This document shows positions 19,107-28,236 of a stretch of DNA of 64,000 nt, piece by piece (within the stretch, counting starts at the first letter, position 1; every line of letters begins with the position of its first letter). Origin of the DNA: Kalmanozyma brasiliensis GHG001 (Eukaryota > Basidiomycota > Ustilaginomycetes > Ustilaginales); assembly GCF_000497045.1 (NCBI RefSeq), contig NW_015961952.1, positions 124,001-188,000 on the forward strand. Direction: 5' to 3'. The notes under the pieces are model-generated. The model was given only the letters and a program-made list of their open reading frames with translations. It had not been told where the DNA came from and made no database searches. The position numbers and the translations under genes are program-made.

Positions 19107-20464
19107 TCAATTCCAGTCGATTGCTGGAGGTCGCTGATATGGTCGATCGATCCCCAATGCTTTCGTTGTTCGCAGTGGCATACAGTAGGTTGGATCGACT
19201 TGCTGCAGTCCCTCGAAACCGAGTAGCGAAAGGCCTGCCACACAGAGAAGGGGAGAGGACACGTGTCAGCGCCTTTCATCGACACTCCCTTGGGCCAGAA
19301 TCGATCGAAGAGGACTCACCAGCGCAACCGAAGACGGTGTGAAACACATCAGTGACGTTGTCCGGTCGATCAGCAATGCCTCCGTCTTCCGGATCCTGTA
19401 TATCATCAGCAGACGATGAATATCGCGCGAGTCGTCAGAGGATCAGCGTTCGCCCGGTTTGCAATCAAGTCTTGTCGAGATACCCACCTGTGCCGAGAGA
19501 ATAAACTTAGACAGCTTCTTCGCGTTGATCCAATGCAATCTGCCGAGAACGCTGAGCGTCGAAAGCACCCACCAGCTGTAGCACACGTCCTCGAGCTTCT
19601 GCGGTCTGCCATTGAGTCCTCCGTTCGGCAATTGGCGTTCGGCGAGCCAGCCTCCTGCCCGATCTCGGTCTATCCGGTCGAGGGCTTGAAGAATCGAGAG
19701 TGCGCCGATGCATACCCAGGCTGCAAGTGTGTGACGAGACAGCCGACGGTCAATACGATGCGAAGAAGGAAACGTGTAGAACGGAGGAGCTCGAGGCACT
19801 TACCTTGCGCAGCGTGGCTCTCGGCACCAGGCCCGGTGCCGAACCCTCCGTCTGGGTTGTGGCACGACAGGATGTGTTCGATAGTGAGTCCGCGATCCAG
19901 CTTGTCGAGCTCGTCGAGATGAGCGAGGGCGGACACGGCGCAGTAGAGGAAGCGGGTGTCTGTCTCGCCCCATTGATCGCCCTGTATCGCGCCGTTGGGC
20001 AGCTGAAGCTCCAGCAGGACTGTAAGAATGCATGTCAAGAAATCACTCCGTCAGAAACCGCCAGATACGCTGAAAGACAAGGTCGGCGACTTACACTTCA
20101 CTAGACGATCTCTGAATCCTCTGGTGTCGAGCTCGTCCAGAGCGTCCTTCATCGCCAGGATCTGTATCGCGGATAGCGAGCTGTGTACGTGTGCGTCATG
20201 ACCGGGGAACGAGCCAAATCCGCCGGTCTCTTCGTTCCAGCAGCTGAACACAAAGTCGATCAGTGCTTGTCGATCCAAAACTTCTGGTCGGCCCAGAATC
20301 TCTAAGGCTGTGAGTCCCCAATAGACGCCGTTCATGCGCAGGTGCGTGGTGAAGTGGTAGGCGAGCGAATCGCGCTTCTTGTCGAGCGCTTCGACGAAGG
20401 CGACATGCAATGGTATCAGCAGATGCCGTGTCGGATCCATGGTCAATGTGGAAGCAGCAGCCAT
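19107..20464 (-). CDS. BET2: Rab geranylgeranyltransferase (type II) beta subunit
   Basis: Five exons in transcription order: 20095-20464, 19804-20019, 19488-19720, 19320-19395, 19107-19234. The four introns of 75, 83, 92 and 85 bp have GTAAGT/GTGGGT/GTGAGT donors and CAG acceptors, all in register; 340 residues. The prenyltransferase alpha-alpha barrel repeats are visible: [57 protein letters not shown] and [19 protein letters not shown]. The zinc ligands sit in the D-x-C-type segment DVCYSWW and the later His of DVFHTVFG. With Bet4 and the Rab escort protein it attaches geranylgeranyl groups to Rab GTPases. It lies 319 bp downstream of RPB2 on the same strand. It is the most intron-rich gene in the window. 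Confidence 0.93.
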
Positions 20465-20783
20465 GGTGAAGCGTGTTCGAGGTGATGATGTGACGTGGTG
20501 GAGAAGGAGAAGCTGATCGGTGCGCAGATTCTGAGGAAAGTAACACTTTTTCAAAGAAGCGGTCGAGACCCTGACCGGAATCGACTCTTGACCGCGATTT
20601 GTGCATAACGCAACGGTTTTCACCACGAGCAGAAAGCAGACGTCTCATTGAATTCGAGCGAGGTTCGGAACGATCTGCGTTGGTGTGCCGAACGCTTGAT
20701 TCGAGGGAAAGCTGAAAGACTAAGATACAAGGTGATTTTTGAGTAGACGATGGAGGCGATGCTGGAGTGGGGGTGCGGGCGGA
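20465..20783. other. Intergenic region between RPB2 and BET2
   Basis: 319 bp between two tandem minus-strand genes; it must hold the RPB2 3' end and the BET2 promoter. No other feature is seen. Confidence 0.6.
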
Positions 20784-23700
20784 TCAGTAGAGGCGGAGGG
20801 CGACGTTGACGCTCATCAGCTCCTGCATGAGCAGCTTAGCAGCGTACGGAATGTGAATCTGAGAGATGGCCGTGCGGTTTCGGCAGGAACGGCACTCGTA
20901 TGTGCCCTTCTTCAAATTCGCCAGTGCCGTGAGACCGCAGAGGTCGCAGACGTGGATGCGGTACGGGTCGGACACATCGAACATGCGCTCCTTGAGGAAT
21001 CCGGCGATACCGTGCGCGATCATGCAGTCGCGCTCCATCTCTCCGAACCTGAGACCTCCTCCTCGCGAACGACCTTCCACCGGCTGTCGGGTGAGGATCT
21101 GGACCGGTCCTCGAGCACGAGAATGGATTTTGTCGTCCACCATGTGCTTGAGACGCTGGTAGTAGGTCGGTCCGAGGTAGACTTGCGCTTGCAGTTTGCG
21201 TCCCGTATGTCCATGGTACATGACTTCGAGGCCACGCGACTGGTATCCGAGACCGCGCAAGATCGAGGACACCGCCTCCACCGTAAGCTCTGTGAATGGC
21301 GTCGCATCGCCTTCTTGACCCGACAACGCCGCCACCTTGGACAGCAGACACTCGACCAAGTGACCGATGGTCATTCGCGACGGAATGGCGTGTGGGTTCA
21401 CCAGGATTTCTGGAACGATACCGTCCGCCGTAAACGGCATGTCCTCGTGTCGATACATGATGCCTACTGTTCCCTTCTGACCGTGTCGAGAAGCAAACTT
21501 GTCACCGGTCTGCGGCACACGAGTGTTGCGCACTCGCACCTTGACGAACTTGTTGCCATTTGCATTAGTCGTCACGAGAACCTGGTCGATGATACCATTC
21601 TCGGTGGACTTGAGCGAGATGGAGGCGTCCTTCTTCGTATGAAGTTTCGAACGCATGCCCAGCTCTTCGGAATCGGGCGGGAGGGGAGCGGTCTTGCCGA
21701 TGATCACGTCGTCGCCCGAAACACGCGTGCCAGGTGCCGGCAGGCCATCTTCATCGATCTTGTCGTATGTCCCGTGCTTCATCCTGATGGTCGTATCGCG
21801 AGAGGGTTTTTCGAACTCCTCCAGCTGCATTACTCCGACCTGTTAAATCCAATTCAGAAACTTGTTAGTAAGATTTGATCGCGACCACGGGGAGAGCTTT
21901 CGTCACCATCGACTAACCTTTTTCTCCTCAGCCTGATACCCCCTGTAGTACAAACTGCGGAACAATCCGCGGTCGATCGACGACTGATTGACGATGACAC
22001 TGTCTTCCTGGTTGAATCCGGAATAAGTCATGATCGCGACGATTGCGTTGCATCCAGCAGGAAGTTCTCTGAACTTGAGGTGCTCCATGGACCGGGTGGT
22101 GCCCAGAGGCTTCTGAGGGTAGCACAAGAAGTGGTTCATCGAGTCGGCTCGGTTGAGGATGTTCGAAATAGGAATGCCGATCGCCTGTTTACCCATGGCG
22201 CTCTGGTACACATTTCGGGGCGATTGGTTGTGGTCCGGGAAGGGCACGATGCTCGCGCAGATGCCCAAGACCATCGCCGGGTGGATTTCGCAATGCGTCC
22301 ACGTGTCCGGCGCGATAGTCAGTACGGACTTCAGACGTGCCGATGGATCCGCGGACTGCAGGTTGATCTGTCCACCGCGTGCTTTGTACTCGCGAGATTG
22401 CTCGAGATCGGTCGTCGACATGCTGATGAGAACAGTCTCTTCCTCTTCGGCGTCGAGATATTCGATGACGCCTTCTTGCACGAGGTTTGTCCAGCGGTAA
22501 TCTTCGCCAGTCTCGGGGATGGGCTGGCCAATCATCTGCACATGTCGCTTCTTGATAAGCAACGACATGTCATCTGGGTTGACGATGAACAGAGGTCGGA
22601 GAACACGAGAGGCGTCCGTATAGATGCGCAGCTCTCGCTCGCGGATATCTCGGACTACGGAAACTTCGTGCGAGATGTCGTCCTTTCGTCGCAGGTCGCG
22701 CAGCGTGTCAACGAGCTGACCAGGATCATCGTGCGTGCCCATCCAAACACCATTGACGAAGATCTTGGTAGCCTTGGCGTGGGCGAGTTGCATATCAACC
22801 AGACTGTCGAGACCAAACTCTTCCAAGAACTCGACGATGGGCGCCGAGGGTGTGCCGACGGTGACAGTGGCCATGAGACTCAGATTCTTGACCAAGCCAC
22901 ACGCCTGTCCTTCGGGCGTCTCGGCAGGGCAGACCATGCCCCAATGCGTGTTGTGCAGCTGACGAGGCTTGGCGATCTTACCGTCACGACCAATCGGCGT
23001 GTTGGTGCGGCGCAGATGCGAGAGAGTGGAGGCAAAGGCGAAACGGTTGAGCACCTGCGATACACCCGCCTTGGCCTGCATAGCCTTCTTCTGATCACCC
23101 CAGTTACCCGTGGCGAGCGAATACTTGAGACCGTTGGTGATGGTGCTCGACTTGACGGCAGCCTGGATGTGGAACTCGCGGCGCTCCTCGACACACTTTT
23201 GCAGGTGACGGTAGACGTCGCGAGTGACCTTGCGGAAGAGCATGCGGAAGAGGTTGGCCATAAGAGGACCACCGAGATCAATGCGCTTCTTGCCGAAGTG
23301 GTCACGGTCGTCGATCTCGCGACGGTCAAGCGCAGCGAGCAGCAGGCGGTGGATCATGTAACCGAAGAAGTACGCCTTCTTGGTATTGGAGCCTTCGGAC
23401 GTGGAAATGTGGGGCAGCATCTCCTTTTGAAGGATTTCCTGCGCATAGACCGTACGCTTGGCGCGCGTGAGACCCGTAGTGGTACCACGACGGCCGATGA
23501 AGTCGAGCGCAACATCCCGGTCCTGAATGACGAAAGCCTCTTCAATGCATGGCTTGAGCATCTCGAGCATAGGTGTGTCGTTGAAGTCGTAGCAGATGTG
23601 CTGGAGCACCTCACGGTCAGGAACAATGCCGAGGGCACGGAAGACGATGACGATGGGAATGTCGTTGCGGATGTAGGGAAGGGTAGCGCGGATGGTGTTG

Positions 23701-24590
23701 TTGGCCGTCTTTTCCTTGTTGCGCGAGAATAGCTTGACCTGCATGGTGGAGATGGTCTTTCCGCCCTTTTCGACGGCGCTGCGGATCTCGGCGAGGAAGG
23801 TGACGGGTGCTGGGGGCGCTTTGGAGAAGACATAGACGTGGTTGGCGGCCATCCGCTCTTGGGCGATGAGCACCTTTTCGGAACCGTTGATGACAAAGTA
23901 TCCACCAGCATCGTAGGGACACTCGTTGAGCGAGTACGACATCTCTTCGTCGAGACCCTTGAGCCAACAGAAGTCGGACTTGAGCATGATAGGGACCTTG
24001 CCAATGAAGATCTGCTGTTCTTCGACATCGGTCTTGCCATACTCGGGAACCCATGCGGGATCGCCGTTGAGGTCGACCTCATCTTCGCTCTGAACGAGCA
24101 CCTTTTGCGTCACATCAACGAACAAGGAAGCCGAGTAGGTGAGATTGCGGAAACGAGCCTCCTGCGGGAAGAGCTGAGCGGAACTACCATCGGACTCGGT
24201 CTGGGTAGGCTTGTTGAGGTAGATCTGTCCGAACTCGATCTCGTATCGACGAGTCTTGTCTTCTGCGTGGCCAGAGTGCTGATCGCTCTGCTCGAGAGTT
24301 AGGCTGCGCACCTCCTCGACGAGCTCCTGGATGGTGTTGGACATGAACTCGTTGAAACTGTCGAGTTGGTGGCGAACAAGACCCTTCTCTTCGAAGAAGG
24401 CGCGGATCACGTCCCAGCAGTCCTCCTGTGAGATCTCTTCCGCAAAATCATCATCACCTTCGTAATCCATGCCTTTGCCGGCACTGTAGCCACCATTGTT
24501 GTAGCTGGCAGCATCCAGGTCATTGATGTCGATGGCAGGCTCATCGAGGGTATCCTTCATGTACTTGTCGTATGCTACGGAGTCAGCCAT
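20784..24590 (-). CDS. RPB2: RNA polymerase II second-largest subunit
   Basis: Two exons, 21918-24590 and 20784-21839, joined by a 78-bp GTTAGT...ACAG intron in phase 0; 1242 residues, the family size. Diagnostic stretches include [52 protein letters not shown] (hybrid-binding fork), the lobe and wall segments, [22 protein letters not shown], and the C-terminal zinc clamp [37 protein letters not shown] and the overall sequence match Pol II rather than Pol I or III. The intron falls right after the EEKK of the fork-to-wall junction. Nuclear; it forms the core enzyme with Rpb1. Divergent from CWC25. Confidence 0.97.
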
Positions 24591-25290
24591 GACTGCGACT
24601 GATTCACACCGATCTTGTCGATGGCGTCAATTGAGAAGGTCGATGCGGAATTGATTGGAAGAAGTGTCGTGGGGACGCAGCTGTTCGACAGGCGCGGAGA
24701 CGGCAGCTGATTGCTGAGATGCCCGCTGTAAGCGGCGAATGACCCCTTTCGCCCACCTAAGCTAATGCGTGTTTGTCGAAGATCAGAGCCGGTTGCGGGA
24801 AGAAGGTGAAGAATGAGCGTGATCAAGGGCAGTCGAAGATGACCGGCAACTGCTGGAAGGTGGCAGAAGCTGGATTTGAGAGCAGATCAGAGGCTCCGTT
24901 GCGAGAGCAACAGGTGCGGAAGGTTGAAAGAAAGTGCGGATGAAGGTAGAGAGGAGGAAGTGTAGACCGTTCGACGACGAGTTGTTCTCTCTGACTGCTC
25001 TTGTGCAGCTCAGTCTCTCTCCCTCAAAACGCGCGCTCCTCTGCTGGTCTTCGGATCGGATATGTAAAGCGCAGCAGTTTTTCTTATCGTGCGAGTGAGC
25101 CGCCCAAAAATCACGGGTCCCGGCTATGAAATTTGGCTACGCCTCCTGCAGCTCAGCCATGCATTACGACTTCCTCCGCTTCACCAACAACTCCACCACT
25201 TTCCACCTTGCTAAGTTGGGCAACTGAGCTGACCCTAGGAAGGCCTCAATCACTGGCTCGCACCGGCAAAGGGGCTCTCGACGCTTTAAG
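24591..25290. other. Divergent intergenic region RPB2 / CWC25
   Basis: 700 bp between two start codons; no gene supported, no motif singled out. Confidence 0.6.
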
Positions 25291-26484
25291 ATGGGCGGCG
25301 GCGATCTCAACATGAAAAAGTCGTGGCATCCTCTCCTGCAGGTCAACCAGGAGAGGGTGTGGAAGCGCGAAAAGGAGGCAATCGAGGAGCGCAAGAAGCT
25401 CGAAGAACTCCGCCGCGAACGAGAGCAAGAGCGAGAGATGCAAGAGCTTCAACGGCTGCAAGAGGAAGCCGGCGGCAAGAAGCGTGTGGACAAGGTCGAT
25501 TGGATGTATGCTACACCAGCCACCACAGGGTCCAACTCGGCAGCGGAGATGGAGGATTACCTGCTCGGAAAGAAGCGTGTCGACAAGCTGCTACAAGGAG
25601 AGGAGAACAAGGAAGTCTCAAAAAGCAGCCAGAAGAGCCTCATCTCGCTTCAAAGCGCCAACTCCGCACGCGATCTTGCTGCCAAGGTACGAGAGGATCC
25701 AATGCTGGCCATCAAGCAACAGGAGCAAGAAGCATACGAGGCATTGCTGCGGGATCCGGCGAGACTGCGGCAGCTCAAAATGCAGGCCGGCATCGACGTC
25801 AACTCGGAAAGCAAGGAAGAAAGACGCCGGAGGAAGGAGGAGAAGCGACGCAGGCACGAGGAAAGGGACAGGCGCAGCCGGCATGACGACGAGGATCGAC
25901 GCCGCAGGCCCGGCTCGAGTCACAGCAGCTCCCATCACGAAAGCCGTTCGCATCGACATCAGGAGGACAGGAACAGTAGAGATCGTGCCTCGAATCATCG
26001 TGACGGAGAAAGCTCACGCCGACGCCATCGAGACGAAGAGCCCCGTTTCTCAAGGCGCCATGACACCGATGATCGCGAGCACCACCGCAGGTCTCGCTCG
26101 TATCGCGAAGGGGCCTTCCGCGACGAGGACTCATACCGTTCGAGGTCTTCCCGCAGCCGCAGTCCACCTTCACGCGCCGCACAGAAACAGGACGAGCAGC
26201 GCAAGGAAGAGATGCGCCAGCAGAAGCTCAGGGAGATGGAGCAAAACGCCAGGTCAATGGAGGAACAGAGGAGCTCGTACGTGTCCAAGATCAATGCGGA
26301 GGAGGCGGAGCAGGAGAAGAGAGAAGCGGCGTTGAGGCAGAAGCTGCTCGACGCGCGCTCAAAAGGTCACAGCGACGGCAAAGGAGTGTTCCTCGCGGAT
26401 CAGCAGCGTAAGACGTTTGGAGATCATGTTGATCTCGCTGGAAGACTGGGGAGAGACAGAGGCAGGCTGCAACGCCTAGATTGA
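25291..26484 (+). CDS. CWC25: Pre-mRNA splicing factor Cwc25
   Basis: A 397-residue single-exon protein. The start MGGGDLNMKKSWHPLLQVNQ and the following charged helix are the CIR_N domain of Cwc25. KKRVDKVDWMYATP and YLLGKKRVDKLL at about residues 65-105 are further family blocks. A long Arg/Ser/His/Asp-rich tail (RRRHEERDRRSRHDDEDRRR) follows, and the C-terminal helix ends in the conserved TFGDHVDLAGRLGRDRGRLQ. Cwc25 joins the activated spliceosome after Prp2 and promotes the first transesterification. The RS/RD tail is longer than in yeast (179 residues), as usual in basidiomycetes and animals (CWC25/CCDC49). Confidence 0.92.
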   Translation: MGGGDLNMKKSWHPLLQVNQERVWKREKEAIEERKKLEELRREREQEREMQELQRLQEEAGGKKRVDKVDWMYATPATTGSNSAAEMEDYLLGKKRVDKLLQGEENKEVSKSSQKSLISLQSANSARDLAAKVREDPMLAIKQQEQEAYEALLRDPARLRQLKMQAGIDVNSESKEERRRRKEEKRRRHEERDRRSRHDDEDRRRRPGSSHSSSHHESRSHRHQEDRNSRDRASNHRDGESSRRRHRDEEPRFSRRHDTDDREHHRRSRSYREGAFRDEDSYRSRSSRSRSPPSRAAQKQDEQRKEEMRQQKLREMEQNARSMEEQRSSYVSKINAEEAEQEKREAALRQKLLDARSKGHSDGKGVFLADQQRKTFGDHVDLAGRLGRDRGRLQRLD

Positions 26485-26582
26485 TCGCTCAAAGGTTGCG
26501 GCTGAGCGACACGAAAGGTCGTCAATGCAGGATTATACCCGTTCGTCACAGTGTGAATTGCTCGACAAACTGTCGTTGTCTG

Positions 26583-26990
26583 TCACGGCGGCAATGGTTG
26601 CGACGTACCACGTCTTGATCCGTCTGACCTGCGCGAGTGACGTGGGATGCAATCTTTGTTTGTCGTCCCGGCTGTCTCCTTGTATCGAGTCCAGGACAGC
26701 GCCACGGGAAGTCGGTCGAGCAGGCCATTGAGGCAGGCAAACACCTGCGGCTTTCGAATAGACTGCGAGAACCTAACGACAGCTCCGCTCACCGCTGTCT
26801 CTGTGTCACTCGTCACGCTACCGTCACCCCTCACGAAGCCCACAAAGCGTCCCCAATTGCGATGCTGCTCATCGTCGAGAAAGTTGTTGACATGCAAGAG
26901 CAGGCCGGCCACGCGTAAGGAAAGGCGAGACTCTTCCCAGCAACGGGGACCTCCAGGTGGCGTGCACAGTTGAAGACCGATCAATGCAGT
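26583..26990 (-). pseudogene. LAGLIDADG homing-endonuclease-like fragment
   Basis: An open frame without any ATG. Its core is NWGRFVGFVRGDGSVTSD, followed by AVVRFSQSIRKPQVFACLNG and LLDRLPVALSW. The order W-x-x-F-V-G-F-x-x-G-D-G-S, then a strand ending F-S-Q, then a helix with spaced Leu, is that of one LAGLIDADG half-domain (catalytic acidic residue as the D of GDG). Only one motif is visible, and the piece is bounded by stops on both sides, so it looks like a remnant. It lies on the opposite strand to the Hint ORF, so if they were once one gene, an inversion has occurred. Motif recognition only. Confidence 0.4.
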
Positions 26991-27099
26991 TCATCGACAC
27001 GGAGAGGTTGGCGGCATCTTCGCCAGTCATATTGGGTCGCGGTCGCGAGCCCTTGGCGTACCATGTTCGACGTGGAGTGCAGAAGGTGTCGCCCACGGT

Positions 27100-27555
27100 A
27101 TGGTGGCCAAGGCGGAAGAGATCGCCACGGTCCCCCTTGACTGCCCTTCCTTTGCCGACTGGCCTATCATCCACTACGCATCAGCGCATCTGCACAGCAA
27201 GCCTCTCGTCAAGGGACCGGTCATCAACACCCACAGCCCCGTCGACAGCGACTGTCTGACCTGCGACCACCAGGTGCTGACGCGCAAGGGCCGGAAGAAC
27301 GTTGCTGAAGTCCAGACCTCAGACTTCGTGATGACCATCAACCGGCAGACCCGTGCGCAAGTTTGGCAGCACCCCATCTCGTGCCACACAAAGAAGCACG
27401 ACGGACAGCTGTATCGCACCCACAGCTTCGGTGTGGACGCGTTCTTCACTCCTGACCATCTCTTGCTCGTCATACTTTCTGCTGCTAAAGACGGTATGGA
27501 GCTCCGTAGCGTCACTCAAGGAGGAACGACGACCGAAGCTACTGTGCACCCGTGA
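27100..27555 (+). CDS. Hint (hedgehog/intein) domain ORF with adaptin-like leader
   Basis: A 151-residue ORF from the ATG at 27100 (the frame opens upstream at 26974 without another ATG). Residues 52-64 read CLTCDHQVLTRKG, the intein/Hint block A with nucleophile-type Cys52. NVAEVQTSDFVMTINR follows as block-A continuation. AFFTPDHLLLVI at 114-125 is block B with the T-x-x-H pair (Thr117, His120). This is the N-terminal half of a Hint fold; the C-terminal His-Asn block is not seen before the stop. Residues 26-44 (YASAHLHSKPLVKGPVINT) match residues 606-624 of the neighbouring beta-adaptin at 16 of 19 positions. It may be a truncated homing element gene or an exon of a longer gene (a GGTATG near 27493 could be a donor). 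Expression is unknown. Confidence 0.45.
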   Translation: MVAKAEEIATVPLDCPSFADWPIIHYASAHLHSKPLVKGPVINTHSPVDSDCLTCDHQVLTRKGRKNVAEVQTSDFVMTINRQTRAQVWQHPISCHTKKHDGQLYRTHSFGVDAFFTPDHLLLVILSAAKDGMELRSVTQGGTTTEATVHP

Positions 27556-27654
27556 AGAAAGGCTTCTGATTCGCGTTCTTACAGCGACGACCGCCTTCGC
27601 GGGGTCCCACTCGATCTTTCTGCGTGCTAGGACGTTCTTGTTTGACGTCTTGGT

Positions 27655-28100
27655 TCAATGAACCCAGCCGTCGTGGCGGGGATTGACCTCGACCATGGGC
27701 TGAGGCATCGCGATAGAGACCTCGTTCTCGGCGTACGCGCTGTGTACACGCCAGAGAGCAGTGTTGTACCTGAAGACGGGCGAACGCCCGGTGCCCTTTT
27801 GCTTCAGCTGCAACAACACTTGCGCGGTCCTCTGCCATTTGGACAATCACGGACGGTTCGTGTGCCATATGGATGGAGCAAGTGTAGATGCTGATCATCC
27901 CGAAGGATGCGAGGGGCGGGTCGGTGAAGTCGATGTTCCTTGCCACGCCATGTTCCCTCGCCGATCCGCCATCTGCCGTCCAGACAGTGAAAGGAGGACT
28001 CTGCAAAGTCGTTCCAGCAGGGCCTGAATTGGCGGTTTCAGTGGCCCAGCAAGCGAGACCAGACCGGATTCGCGGACACGCTTGACCGCTGTAGCTGACC
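27655..28100 (-). pseudogene. Unidentified broken reading frame downstream of beta-adaptin
   Basis: Minus-strand sequence with protein-like composition, split between two frames. One part reads DFTDPPLASFGMISIYTCS and HMAHEPSVIVQMAEDRA; near 27830 the sense continues in another frame as AQVLLQLKQKGTGRSPVF and VEVNPRHDGWVH, then a stop at 27655. A single frameshift or a missed intron would join them. I do not recognise the family. It may be the 3' remnant of a gene lost in the same rearrangement that left the Hint and LAGLIDADG pieces. Confidence 0.3.
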
Positions 28101-28236
28101 CCGCCAAAACGAGTTAGCAGACACACCTGGAACGGCCAGGCAGACGCCAGTGACACCAGCACCCGCTTTGCCTCACGGGCATCACACAGTCTCAGAAAAA
28201 GTCGTTGGGTTCCATGCAATGAATTGGCTTGCATGT

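Larger units (their letters stand above)
26485..28236. mobile_element. Degenerate Hint/LAGLIDADG patch between CWC25 and beta-adaptin (putative)
   Basis: A 1.75-kb stretch without an ordinary gene. It contains three pieces of coding-like sequence: a plus-strand Hint-domain ORF (27100-27555), a minus-strand LAGLIDADG-like fragment (26583-26990) and a minus-strand broken frame (27655-28100). Hint plus LAGLIDADG is the composition of homing endonuclease genes of the intein/HO class. The segment preceding the Hint domain copies part of the adjacent adaptin at protein level. No terminal repeats or target duplication were found by eye. Calling it a mobile-element relic is inference. Confidence 0.4.

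Noticed and set aside
22080..23732. 550-codon plus-strand ORF inside RPB2
   Set aside because: Antisense to highly conserved RPB2 sequence.
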